Assembly (NCBI RefSeq): GCF_000802385.1
Contig: NZ_JTDN01000001.1
Coordinates: 1,557,501-1,621,500, forward strand
Reading direction: 5' to 3'
Length of the DNA: 64,000 nt
Source: Croceibacterium mercuriale
GTDB lineage: Bacteria; Pseudomonadota; Alphaproteobacteria; Sphingomonadales; Sphingomonadaceae
Below the pieces are notes generated by a model. That model worked only from the letters and a program-made list of their open reading frames with translations. It was not told the DNA's origin and made no database searches. The first letter of the stretch is position 1. Each line of letters starts with the position of its first letter. Positions 8,689-16,504 of this stretch are shown piece by piece. The position numbers were made by a program, and so were the translations under genes.

Positions 8689-9177
8689 TCAAATGAATTG
8701 TGAAGTGGGCGGTGTTTCGGGCCGGTCCTTCAGCTCCGCCAGGATCTGCTTCAGCACGTCCAGCTGCGGGTCGGTCGGGATCTCCGGCACGGCCGCGCTG
8801 TCATCCGCCGCCTTCTGCTTGGCCTGCATCTCGTCCAGCAGGCGGTTCACCGCCTTGACCAGGAGGAACAGGGCAAAGGCGACGATCAGGAAATTGATCA
8901 GCTGCGTCACGAAGTCGCCATAGCCCAACATGGCCACCCCGGCCGCCTTCAGGCCAGCATAGGATGTCCGGTCGCCGGCGTAATCGGCCGGGATCTCGCC
9001 CAGCAACAGGAAGAAATTGGAGAAGTCGACATCCCCGAACACCCAGCCGATCAGGGGCATGATGATGCTTTCGGTAAGCGAGGTGACGATGCGCCCGAAC
9101 GCCGCGCCGATGATCACGCCGATCGCCAGGTCGAGCACGTTGCCCCGGGCGACGAACTTCTTGAACTCTCCGAACAT
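8689..9177 (-). CDS. mscL: Large-conductance mechanosensitive channel
   Basis: Inner-membrane pentameric channel that opens on hypo-osmotic shock. The 162-aa product starts MFGEFKKFVARGNVLDLAIG at ATG 9177, with AGGGG about 9 bases upstream. TM1 with the gate region (VIIGAAFGRIVTSLTESIIMP) and TM2 (LINFLIVAFALFLLVKAVN) are clear. It is longer than the 136-residue E. coli protein because of a periplasmic-loop insertion and an extended charged C-terminal helix bundle. Another ATG-initiated frame opens further upstream, but the family N terminus fixes this start. Confidence 0.96.
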   Translation of the reverse strand: MFGEFKKFVARGNVLDLAIGVIIGAAFGRIVTSLTESIIMPLIGWVFGDVDFSNFFLLLGEIPADYAGDRTSYAGLKAAGVAMLGYGDFVTQLINFLIVAFALFLLVKAVNRLLDEMQAKQKAADDSAAVPEIPTDPQLDVLKQILAELKDRPETPPTSQFI

Positions 9178-9322
9178 CAGCCATCCCCTGCCGCATCTGT
9201 TGCGATGCAAGCTACCCCACAAACCCGCAACAGCCAACGCTTGAACGCGGGCAGGCGTGTGCTATCTGCCTAATACAGTTTGCGCCGGTCCGGTGGCCGG
9301 CCCCATCAAGAGAGAGCCACGC

Positions 9323-9994
9323 ATGATCCGCTCCCCCTTCCGCTTCGCCCTTGCCGCCATGGCGACGCTCAGCCTGTCCGCCTGCGGCATCAATTCGGTG
9401 CCGACCAAGGAGGAGGCCGTCAACGCGCAGTGGGCCAACGTGCAGAGCGCCTACCAGCGCCGCGCGGACCTGATCCCCAACCTGGTGTCAACGGTGCGCG
9501 CCGCCGCCGGGTCGGAAAACCAGATCCTGAACAACGTGACCTCTGCCCGTGCCCGCGCGACCAGCATCAACATCACGACCGACGACCTGTCCGACCCGGC
9601 CGAGTTCCAGCGCTTCCAGGAAGGACAGAACCAGCTGACGCAGGCCATGGGGCAGCTGCGCACCGTGGTGGAGGCGTATCCCCAGCTGCAGAGCCAGGCC
9701 GGCTTTCGCGACCTGATGACCTCCGTCGAGGGTACGGAAAACCAGATCAACGTGGAGCGTATCCGCTACAACGAGGCGGTGCAGGACTACAATACGGAGA
9801 TCCGCACCTTTCCCAGCGTGATCGGCGCCAAGCTGATCCATGGTGCAGAAGCCAAGGTGCCGTTCCAGGCCAGCGCCGGCGCGCAGACCGCGCCCACGGT
9901 CGATTTCGGCGATTCGTTCGAGAATGGCGGCCAGGCCGGCACTCCGGCGAATGACAATGCCGGACAGCAGGCGCCCGCCGCGGCGGCGAACTGA
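9323..9994 (+). CDS. lemA: LemA family lipoprotein
   Basis: 223-aa LemA-family protein of unknown biochemical role. The N terminus is a lipoprotein signal with lipobox LSAC (Cys21), so the helical-bundle domain is probably membrane tethered. The family signature is present: NAQWANVQSAYQRRADLIPNL, SARARAT, and the later IRYNEAVQDYNTEIRTFPS. The C-terminal 30 residues are low-complexity and Asn/Ala/Gln-rich. An AAGAGAGAG ribosome-binding site precedes ATG 9323. Two TPM-domain genes follow immediately, the usual LemA context. Confidence 0.92.
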   Translation: MIRSPFRFALAAMATLSLSACGINSVPTKEEAVNAQWANVQSAYQRRADLIPNLVSTVRAAAGSENQILNNVTSARARATSINITTDDLSDPAEFQRFQEGQNQLTQAMGQLRTVVEAYPQLQSQAGFRDLMTSVEGTENQINVERIRYNEAVQDYNTEIRTFPSVIGAKLIHGAEAKVPFQASAGAQTAPTVDFGDSFENGGQAGTPANDNAGQQAPAAAAN

Positions 9995-10005
9995 GCGTAA
10001 TCGCC

Positions 10006-10833
10006 GTGCCCGTCATCCGCTGGCTGCTGACCCTGCTGGCCATCATCGGCGCCAGTGCCGCCGTTGCGCAGGACTATCCTGCGCGACCGGCGGGGCCGGT
10101 GCTGGATCAGGCAAACATCCTTCCGCAGCAGCAGGAGGCCGCCCTCGACGCACGGCTGCGCGCGTATAATGCGCGCACCGGGCGTGCGGTGGTGATCGCC
10201 ACGGTAGCCACGCTGAACGGACAGCCGGTCGAAAGCTATGCTGTCGGCCTGTTCGAACAATGGGGCATCGGCGGGGCGAAGCGGGACCTGGGCCTGCTGC
10301 TGCTGGTCGCACCGACGGAGCGCAAGGTGCGGATCGAGGTCGGTTATGGCCTGACGCCCTACGTCACCGACATCCTGTCCGGACGGATCATCCGCGACAC
10401 GATCACGCCGGCCTTCCGCGCCGGTGACTATCCCGGCGGCATCGAGGCGGGTGTGAATGCCCTGCTGACGCAGCTCGACCGCAGCCCGGAAGATGCCGCC
10501 GCCATCGCGGAGGCGGCAGCCGCGGCCGAGCGGGACCGGCAGCGCGGCGGTGGCAGCACCGCGGGCATGATCGGCGGGGCAATCTTCTGGGGCGCGCTGA
10601 TCCTGGGCTTCGCGCTGCTGTTCGGCCGCAAGGGCAAGGGTCGGCGGCGTCACCGGCGTTATGGCGCGGCCGGTGCGGTCGGCGACGTATTGTTGTGGAG
10701 CGCGGTGAGCAGCATGATGGGCGGACGGGGCGGCGGAGGCGGCTTCGGCGGTGGTGGCGGAGGCGGTGGTGGCGGCTTCGGCGGGTTCGGCGGCGGCATG
10801 TCCGGCGGCGGCGGCGCCTCGGGGAGCTGGTGA
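10006..10833 (+). CDS. TPM-domain membrane protein (YgcG family)
   Basis: 275-aa protein starting at GTG 10006. A signal peptide ends near AVAQ (residue 22). A TPM domain spans about 28-165, with LDQANILPQQQEAALDARL, ARTGRAVVIATV and ERKVRIEVGYGLTPYVTD. A membrane helix lies at about 186-206 and is followed by a basic stretch (GRKGKGRRRHRR). The last 45 residues are almost pure glycine with Phe and Met, ending SGGGGASGSW. That Gly-rich tail is typical of YgcG-like proteins next to lemA. The molecular function of the pair is unknown. The ribosome-binding site is weak. Confidence 0.9.
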   Translation: MPVIRWLLTLLAIIGASAAVAQDYPARPAGPVLDQANILPQQQEAALDARLRAYNARTGRAVVIATVATLNGQPVESYAVGLFEQWGIGGAKRDLGLLLLVAPTERKVRIEVGYGLTPYVTDILSGRIIRDTITPAFRAGDYPGGIEAGVNALLTQLDRSPEDAAAIAEAAAAAERDRQRGGGSTAGMIGGAIFWGALILGFALLFGRKGKGRRRHRRYGAAGAVGDVLLWSAVSSMMGGRGGGGGFGGGGGGGGGGFGGFGGGMSGGGGASGSW

Positions 10834-11507
10834 TGGCGTATCTGACCCCTGACGAACATGCCCGTGTCAGCGCGGCGGTTGCCGCTGCGGAGGCGCAGAC
10901 CAGCGGCGAGATCGTGACGATCGTGGCCGACCTGTCCGACGGCTACATGGATGTCGCGCTCGCCTGGGCGGCGCTTGGTGCCTTTGCCGTGCTGGCGCTG
11001 CTTCCGTTCATGGCGACCCCCGTGCTGGATGCGCTGGCGGTGTTCCACGGTGGCTGGAACGTCGCATGGGCCGCGCCCGGCATCTTCGCCGCCGCCGCGG
11101 CAATCGGCATCGGAGTGTTCCTGCTGCTGCTGGCGGCGCAGGCCTGGCTGCCGCTGCGCATCGCGATGGTGCCCGGCTTCATCCGTACCGACCGGGCGGA
11201 GGATCGCGCCATTGCCCTGTTCAAGGTCGGGGCGGAGCGGCGCACCACCGGGCGTACCGGCGTGCTGATCTACCTGTCCATGCGCGAGCACCGGGCCGAG
11301 ATCGTGGCGGACGATGCAATCAACGCGCTGGTGCCGGACGACACCTGGGGTGAAGCAATGGCCGCGCTGCTGCAGCCGCTGAAGGATGGCCGCATTGCCG
11401 ATGGTATGATCGCGGCTATCGAGCAGGTTGGCGCGGTGCTGGCGCAGCACTTCCCCCGTGCAGCCGACGACCGCAACGAATTGCCCGACCGGCTGATCGA
11501 ATTGTGA
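10833..11507 (+). CDS. Second TPM-domain membrane protein
   Basis: 224-aa paralogue-type TPM protein whose ATG shares a base with the upstream stop. It opens MAYLTPDEHARVSAAVAAAEAQTSGEIVTIV, the start of a TPM domain, without a signal peptide. Two membrane helices (about 45-66 and 83-110) split the domain. The C-terminal half holds the rest: ALFKVGAERRTTGRTGVLIYLS, then HRAEIVADDAINALV. It probably works with the preceding Gly-rich TPM protein and LemA at the membrane. The exact role is not known. Confidence 0.87.
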   Translation: MAYLTPDEHARVSAAVAAAEAQTSGEIVTIVADLSDGYMDVALAWAALGAFAVLALLPFMATPVLDALAVFHGGWNVAWAAPGIFAAAAAIGIGVFLLLLAAQAWLPLRIAMVPGFIRTDRAEDRAIALFKVGAERRTTGRTGVLIYLSMREHRAEIVADDAINALVPDDTWGEAMAALLQPLKDGRIADGMIAAIEQVGAVLAQHFPRAADDRNELPDRLIEL

Positions 11508-12061
11508 GCCGCATCCTGCCACCCGATGCCGAGGCGCCGGAGGAGGTCGTCTGGCGCGGCAAGTTCGTGGAGGCGAAGCGCCGGGGCCGGTGGGAATATG
11601 CCGGCCGACCCAGCAGCATCCGCGCCGCGGTGATCCTGGCGCTGGATGGCGACCACGTGATCCTGGTGGAACAGTACCGCGTACCTTCCGCCCGATACTG
11701 CCTGGAACTGCCCGCCGGGCTGATCGGTGACGAGGCCGGACTGGAAGGCGAGGATGCGCTGGCCAGTGCGAAGCGGGAACTGGAGGAAGAGACCGGTTAC
11801 CGTGCGGAGCACTGGCAGGTGCTGGGCGAGTTCCTGTCCAGCCCCGGCATGCTGAGCGAAGGCTTCACGCTGGTGCGCGCGACCGGGCTGACCCGCATCG
11901 GCGATGGCGGCGGGACCGACAGCGAGGATATCGTGGTCCACCGCGTGCCGCTCGCCCGCATCCACGAGGTCGTCGCCGAGCACCAGGCCAGGGGGCACGG
12001 GCTCGACGTGAAGCTGCTGCTGCTGCTGGGCGCCGGCTGGATCGCCGGCGATCCCGCCTAG
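11504..12061 (+). CDS. NUDIX hydrolase, ADP-ribose pyrophosphatase-like
   Basis: 185-aa NUDIX protein starting at GTG 11504 inside the preceding stop (GTGA). An ADPRase-like fold is suggested by VILVEQYRVPSARYCLELPAGLIG before the Nudix box and by the Nudix helix AKRELEEETGY (about 100-110), which keeps the REL-EEETG core. The loop between the conserved glycine and the first glutamate (GDEAGLEGED) is longer than the consensus five residues. The likely substrate is ADP-ribose or a related nucleoside diphosphate sugar. It is the last gene of the lemA operon and converges with the oxygenase gene, with a 4-bp overlap. Confidence 0.88.
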   Translation: MSRILPPDAEAPEEVVWRGKFVEAKRRGRWEYAGRPSSIRAAVILALDGDHVILVEQYRVPSARYCLELPAGLIGDEAGLEGEDALASAKRELEEETGYRAEHWQVLGEFLSSPGMLSEGFTLVRATGLTRIGDGGGTDSEDIVVHRVPLARIHEVVAEHQARGHGLDVKLLLLLGAGWIAGDPA

Positions 12062-12963
12062 GCCAGCTTGATCTCCCGCAGTCGCTGCTTGAGGTAGTCG
12101 TCCGCGGTGATCGGCGCCTCGCCGCCCGGCACGATCGGGTCGATCAGGAAGTCGGGCCGGAAGTGCAGGAAGAACGGCATGGAATAACGCGGCCGGGCCG
12201 CCGCCGGGCCCGTCGGGTTGATCACCCGGTGCGTCGTCGAAGGCAGCCGTCCGGCGGTCAGCCGCTGCAGCATGTCGCCGATATTCACCACCAGCGCACC
12301 CGGCGGCGGGGCCACCGCCAGCCATTCGCCGGAACGCGCCAGCAATTCCAGGCCGGCTTCTTCCGCGCCGAGCAGGAGGGTGATCGTGTTGATGTCCTCG
12401 TGCGGGGCAGCGCGCACGGCACCCTCGGCCTCTGGCGGCACGGGCGGATAGTGCAGCAGGCGCAGCACGGAATTGCCCTGCTCCACCGTCGGGTCGAACC
12501 AGCGCTCCTCCAGCCCCAGATGCAGCGCAATGGCAGACAGGATATGTGCCCCCACCTGCTCGAACCTGGCGTACAGTTCCAGGAAGGTGGGCCGGAAGTC
12601 CGGCAGGACGTCATCGGGCCAGATGTTGGGCGCCATGAACACCGCCAGCGGGTCGCCGGCGGGCAGTTCGCGCCCGACATGCCAGAACTCCTTCAGGTCA
12701 CGCACGGTCGCGCCCTTGGCCTGCTCGATGCCGAACGGGGTATAGCCGCGCGCACCGCCCTGCCCGGTCTGGTGCCATTGCCGCTTCTGCTCCTCCGGCA
12801 AGGCGAACAATGCACGGGCCTGTTCCTGCGCGCGGGCGATCAGGTCGGTCGGGATGCCGTGATCGGCCACGATGGCGAAACCGTATTGTTCGAAGGACTG
12901 CCCGAGATCGGCGGCAAGTTCAGCCGGCTGGCGGGTGAGCGAGGTGGTGGCTATGGCGGTCAT
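12058..12963 (-). CDS. 2-oxoglutarate/Fe(II) dioxygenase, isopenicillin N synthase-like
   Basis: 301-aa non-haem iron oxygenase. The N-terminal DIOX_N region (QSFEQYGFAIVADHGIP) and the 2OG-FeII core are both present. The iron triad is H188 and D190 (APHEDINTITLL) and H245 (STTHRV); the 2-oxoglutarate-binding RxS is R259/S261 (PRYSMPFFLHF). The family includes ethylene-forming, gibberellin and uracil-type oxygenases, so the substrate cannot be read from the sequence. The start at ATG 12963 has AGGA about 10 bases upstream. It is divergent from ctaG with about 107 bp between starts. Confidence 0.9.
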   Translation of the reverse strand: MTAIATTSLTRQPAELAADLGQSFEQYGFAIVADHGIPTDLIARAQEQARALFALPEEQKRQWHQTGQGGARGYTPFGIEQAKGATVRDLKEFWHVGRELPAGDPLAVFMAPNIWPDDVLPDFRPTFLELYARFEQVGAHILSAIALHLGLEERWFDPTVEQGNSVLRLLHYPPVPPEAEGAVRAAPHEDINTITLLLGAEEAGLELLARSGEWLAVAPPPGALVVNIGDMLQRLTAGRLPSTTHRVINPTGPAAARPRYSMPFFLHFRPDFLIDPIVPGGEAPITADDYLKQRLREIKLA

Positions 12964-13070
12964 ATGTCGTGTCCTACTCCGCTTTCCGGCCGCCTGCCAA
13001 CCGGCAAGCTGCACCGTGCGGGCGGAACCGGGTGGAGCGGGACTCGTATCGGTCAGGAAGCGTATCGGGG

Positions 13071-13829
13071 ATGGTGGTTGTGAACGGGGCGGCAGTCCAA
13101 TGGATACCTTATTGCGGCGCGGCGCCCCTGCCGGCCGACTGGCTTTCGCGCTGGAACCTTGATCCAGTCTTGCTGCTGGGGCTGGCGGGCGCATCGTTCG
13201 CCTGGTGGCGATGGCGCCGGCAGGGCGTGACGGACAGCCGGGCGGCGCTCGCATCGCTGGCCATCATGCTGGTGCTGTTCGTCAGCCCGTTCTGCGCGCT
13301 GAGTTCTGCCCTGTTCACCGCCCGCGTGGTGCATCATGTGGTGCTGGCGACGATGCTTGCCGCTGCCCTGGTCGCCGCGACCGGCCTGCATCTTCGCCGG
13401 TTGCCGCAATCGCTGTCGCTGCTGACCGCGGTGCAGGTGCTGACCTTCTGGGCATGGCACGCGCCGCCGGTCTACGCCGCTGCCCTGGGAAATGATGGGG
13501 TGTTCTGGGCCATGCAGCTGAGCATCACCGCCACCGCGGCACTGTGGTGGGCGCGACTGCGGCAGGTGAGCGCGGCCGGCGCGGTCACGTCGCTGCTCGC
13601 GACCATGATGCTGATGGGCGTGCTTGGCGCGCTGATCACCTTTGCCGGGCGGCCGCTCTATGCGCCGCACTGGCTTACGGTGCAGAGCTGGGGCCTGTCG
13701 CCACTGGACGACCAGCAGCTCGCCGGCATCCTGATGTGGGCGCCCGCCTCTGCCATCTACCTGCTGGCGGCCATGGCCATCCTCTACCGATCGCTCCGCG
13801 GTGATGCCGCAGACGGCCTGCCCGCATGA
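13071..13829 (+). CDS. ctaG: Cytochrome c oxidase assembly factor, caa3 CtaG type
   Basis: 252-aa polytopic membrane protein of the caa3 CtaG family, implicated in assembly of the binuclear haem-copper centre of caa3-type oxidases. About seven hydrophobic segments are visible. Histidine-bearing family motifs include TARVVHHVVLATMLAAALV, TFWAWHAPPVY and YAPHWLTVQSWGLSPLDDQQLAG followed by ILMWAPASAIYL. ATG 13071 is chosen because upstream in-frame codons lack family similarity; the ribosome-binding site is weak. The stop overlaps the start of the cytochrome b561 gene. Its presence supports the oxidase assignments that follow. Confidence 0.86.
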   Translation: MVVVNGAAVQWIPYCGAAPLPADWLSRWNLDPVLLLGLAGASFAWWRWRRQGVTDSRAALASLAIMLVLFVSPFCALSSALFTARVVHHVVLATMLAAALVAATGLHLRRLPQSLSLLTAVQVLTFWAWHAPPVYAAALGNDGVFWAMQLSITATAALWWARLRQVSAAGAVTSLLATMMLMGVLGALITFAGRPLYAPHWLTVQSWGLSPLDDQQLAGILMWAPASAIYLLAAMAILYRSLRGDAADGLPA

Positions 13830-14497
13830 GGGAGACACTGGTCGAATGGGCCGAGTCCTACAACAGGCGCGGCAAGTACACCCCGGTCGGCGTCACCTTC
13901 CACTGGGTGATGGCTGCACTGGTGATCTACCAGCTCTGGTCCGGCTGGACGATGCAGCGGGTGCTGGTGGGCGGCGACAAGCTCGAATTCTATCAGCGGC
14001 ATACCGAACTGGGCCTGCTGCTGCTGCTGCTGGCCGCGGGCAGGTTCCTGTGGCGCATGGCGGTACCGGGGCCGACCAACGACGCCGATGGACAGGGCTG
14101 GCGTACCACGGCCGCGCACATGATCCACTGGGCGCTATATTTCCTGTTCGCGGTGCTGCCACTGAGCGGATGGGTGATGTGGTCCGCGATTCAGCCGCCG
14201 CAGCCGCTGTATCTGGCCGGCGTGATCCCGCTCCCGCCGATGCCGCTGCACGATCTGTCGGTGGAATGGCAATGGTGGGCGCTGGAGGCGGCGATGAACG
14301 TGCATGTCTATGGCACGATCGCGCTGACGGTGCTGGTGTTCGGTCATGCCGGTGCCGCGATCAAGCACCACTTCTGGGATCGGGATGACGTGCTGGAAGG
14401 CATGTTGCCGGAAGTGCCGGATACGACGTCGCACCCGGAAGGGCGGCGCTATAATCCGCAAGCGGCGCAAGCTCATCCTCAGCCAGCAGACGGCTGA
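13826..14497 (+). CDS. Cytochrome b561-type di-haem membrane protein
   Basis: 223-aa four-helix cytochrome b561/Ni-hydrogenase cytochrome b family protein. Histidines suited to ligate two b haems lie in VTFHWVMAALVIYQL (helix 1), YQRHTELGLLLLLLAAGRFLWR (helix 2), AAHMIHWALYFLFAVLPLSGW (helix 3) and NVHVYGTIALTVLVFGHAGAAIKHHF (helix 4). It may move electrons between quinol and the c-type cytochromes encoded beside it; that partner assignment is inference. The C-terminal 27 residues after GMLPE are proline- and histidine-rich and run antisense to the end of the neighbouring cytochrome c gene. Confidence 0.87.
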   Translation: MRETLVEWAESYNRRGKYTPVGVTFHWVMAALVIYQLWSGWTMQRVLVGGDKLEFYQRHTELGLLLLLLAAGRFLWRMAVPGPTNDADGQGWRTTAAHMIHWALYFLFAVLPLSGWVMWSAIQPPQPLYLAGVIPLPPMPLHDLSVEWQWWALEAAMNVHVYGTIALTVLVFGHAGAAIKHHFWDRDDVLEGMLPEVPDTTSHPEGRRYNPQAAQAHPQPADG

Positions 14498-15107
14498 CCC
14501 CGGTCATCGCGTGCATGGCATCGCCATACCGCTTGCCCGTACGCCACAGCCGCAATTGCTGCTCCACGTAAGGCGCCGGCTGACCGGCGAGCGGTGGATT
14601 GCCGGTACCGACCCCTTCACCACGCACGCCGTGGCAGGTGGCGCAGGCGACCAGTCCGCGCTCCGGGTCGCCCTGCTGGTACAGCGTGGCGGCAAAGGCA
14701 GGCGGGCAGGTCGGCGGCAGCACGCCGCTGACCTCGACCGGCGCAGTCGCCGGCAGGGTGGCGTAGTAATCGGCCAGCCGTACACGCGCCTGGTTGTCCA
14801 GCCGGCCGGCGATCCAGCTCATCTGGGCGTGGTTGCGGGCACCGTTGTCGTAGTTTTCCATCTGCTGCAGGAAATAGCCACGATCCATGGCTGCCAGCCG
14901 CGGCACCGTTTCGCCATCCCCCTGCCCTTGCAGGCCGTGACACACCACACAGGCGCCATCCACGCCGGCATCGCCGCCGCCTTGGGCGATCACTTCGCCC
15001 GTCGCCTCGAACGCCCCGGCCTGGTGCTGGCGCGAACAGCCGGCGCCTGTGACAACGACGGCAGCACACAGCGTGGCCTTCAGCAAATAGTTGTGGATGC
15101 GCCCCAT
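14361..15107 (-). CDS. Di-haem cytochrome c lipoprotein (c4-like)
   Basis: 248-aa exported protein. The N-terminal signal ends in a lipobox-like VTGAGC (Cys24). Two c-haem motifs are seen: CVVCH at 53-57 and CATCH at 155-159, each followed by a domain rich in YxxxLP spacing, so the layout is two tandem cytochrome c domains as in cytochrome c4. It probably passes electrons to the oxidase encoded divergently from 15151. The start is taken at ATG 15107; upstream in-frame starts would overlap the divergent gene. The last 20 or so residues lie antisense to the b561 gene and look like a read-on tail. Confidence 0.85.
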   Translation of the reverse strand: MGRIHNYLLKATLCAAVVVTGAGCSRQHQAGAFEATGEVIAQGGGDAGVDGACVVCHGLQGQGDGETVPRLAAMDRGYFLQQMENYDNGARNHAQMSWIAGRLDNQARVRLADYYATLPATAPVEVSGVLPPTCPPAFAATLYQQGDPERGLVACATCHGVRGEGVGTGNPPLAGQPAPYVEQQLRLWRTGKRYGDAMHAMTGVSRLLAEDELAPLADYSAALPGATSYPALPATCLPARHPDPRSGA

Positions 15108-15150
15108 CTGTCCGGGAACCGCCGGCGCTTTGTACCGGTTCCCGGATGAC

Positions 15151-15564
15151 ATGCGGGGGCAACGACGATTTCTGATGCAGCACAGGCGGCCGGCTGCTGC
15201 CCTGCTGCTGGGCATGTGCGTGCTGGCCACTGCAGGCTGCAAGGCGCCCGAGAAGCCACGCTACACAGTCGACACCGCGCTGGCGGAACAGGGGCGGGCC
15301 GTGATCGAGCGGGCCGGATGTGCCGCGTGTCACGAGATCCCGGGGGTGGCCTGGCCACGGGGCCGCTGGGGTCCATCGCTGGCCGGGTTCGGTGATATCG
15401 GCCTGATTGCCGGGGCCGTGCCCAACACGGCCGAAAACCTCTCCGCCTTCCTGCGCAACGCGCCTGCTGTTAAGCCGGGATCGACCATGCCGCCAATTCC
15501 CATCACGCCGGACGAGGCGCGGGCGGCGGCCGCCTATCTGTACGGGATTGACGATGATGTTTGA
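15151..15564 (+). CDS. Mono-haem cytochrome c lipoprotein
   Basis: 137-aa small cytochrome c. The signal peptide ends with the lipobox LATAGC (Cys30). One haem site, CAACH at 57-61, is followed by the axial methionine in GSTMPPIPITPDEARAAAAYL. The start could be ATG 15151 or ATG 15175; neither has a strong Shine-Dalgarno sequence. The stop overlaps the coxB start, which suggests coupled translation. It is likely an electron donor or accessory subunit of the caa3-type oxidase encoded downstream. Confidence 0.83.
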   Translation: MRGQRRFLMQHRRPAAALLLGMCVLATAGCKAPEKPRYTVDTALAEQGRAVIERAGCAACHEIPGVAWPRGRWGPSLAGFGDIGLIAGAVPNTAENLSAFLRNAPAVKPGSTMPPIPITPDEARAAAAYLYGIDDDV

Positions 15565-16504
15565 TGCGCTGTGGGGCTGGCCGCCGCCCGTGCTGGACCC
15601 GGCCGGGCCCTATGCCGACAAGGTGACGGTGCTGGCCTGGGTGCTGCTGGCACTGGGCGTGATCGTCACCGCGATCGTCTGCGCCGCGCTGTGGGTCGCC
15701 ATCAAGGGGCCGGCCCGGTGGAAGCAGCGGCTGGGCGGGGAAAGTGCGGTATGGATCGGCGGCATCGCCTTCCCCGGCGTGGTGCTGACTGCGCTGCTGT
15801 TCTGGGGGCTGACGCTGACGGCGGACCTGACGGACGACATCACCGGCACCGAACCGCGTATCCGTGTGACGGGCGAGATGTGGTGGTTCCGCGTGCAATA
15901 TCTCGATCCCGCCGGCCGGGTGGTGATGGAGGATGCGAACGAGATCCACCTGCCGGTCGGCCAACCGGTCGTGCTGGAACTGCGCAGCGCCGACGTGATC
16001 CACAATTTCTGGGTGCCGCACCTGTCCGGCAAGAAGGACATGCTGCCCGGCCGCACCAACCTGCTGCGCATCCAGGCGGACAAGGCCGGCCAGTTCGGCG
16101 GGGTCTGTGCGGAATATTGCGGCGGGCCGCACGCGCTGATGGGCTTTGTCGCCATCGCACATCAACCTGCGGACTATGCCCGCTGGCAGCAGGGGCGAAT
16201 GGGACGGCTGGCGCAGGTCAACGCCACCGGCGGCCCCGGGCGGCAGCTGTTCATGGAAAGCGGTTGCGGCGCATGCCATCGCGTTGCCGGGACGGAGGCG
16301 AACGGCCTGGCCGGCCCTGACCTGACGCATGTGGGCACACGCGCCACGCTGGGCGCCGGCATCCTGCCCAACCATCGGGGTACGCTGATCGGCTGGATCG
16401 GGGACAGCCAGGGCATCAAGCCGGGCAATCGCATGCCCAGTTACGACACCCTCTCCGCCGCCGAGCTGACCGCCATCGCCGGCTGGCTGGAACAGCAGCA
16501 ATGA
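15554..16504 (+). CDS. coxB: Cytochrome c oxidase subunit II with fused cytochrome c domain
   Basis: 316-aa caa3-type subunit II. Two membrane helices (about 25-50 and 66-90) precede the cupredoxin domain, whose CuA ligands are H150 (DVIHNFWVP), C185, C189, H193 and M196 (CAEYCGGPHALM). A C-terminal cytochrome c domain has CGACH at 238-242 and the axial Met in GNRMPSY. The haem domain takes electrons and passes them to CuA. Two adjacent ATGs (15554, 15557) can serve as start, with GGGAT 6-9 bases upstream. It overlaps the next gene by ATGA. Confidence 0.95.
   Translation: MMFDALWGWPPPVLDPAGPYADKVTVLAWVLLALGVIVTAIVCAALWVAIKGPARWKQRLGGESAVWIGGIAFPGVVLTALLFWGLTLTADLTDDITGTEPRIRVTGEMWWFRVQYLDPAGRVVMEDANEIHLPVGQPVVLELRSADVIHNFWVPHLSGKKDMLPGRTNLLRIQADKAGQFGGVCAEYCGGPHALMGFVAIAHQPADYARWQQGRMGRLAQVNATGGPGRQLFMESGCGACHRVAGTEANGLAGPDLTHVGTRATLGAGILPNHRGTLIGWIGDSQGIKPGNRMPSYDTLSAAELTAIAGWLEQQQ

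Noticed and set aside
10728-10830. Glycine-codon repeat tract (GGC/GGT) that looks like a tandem repeat
   Set aside because: It encodes the normal Gly-rich tail of a YgcG-like TPM protein and the unit is not a regular DNA repeat.
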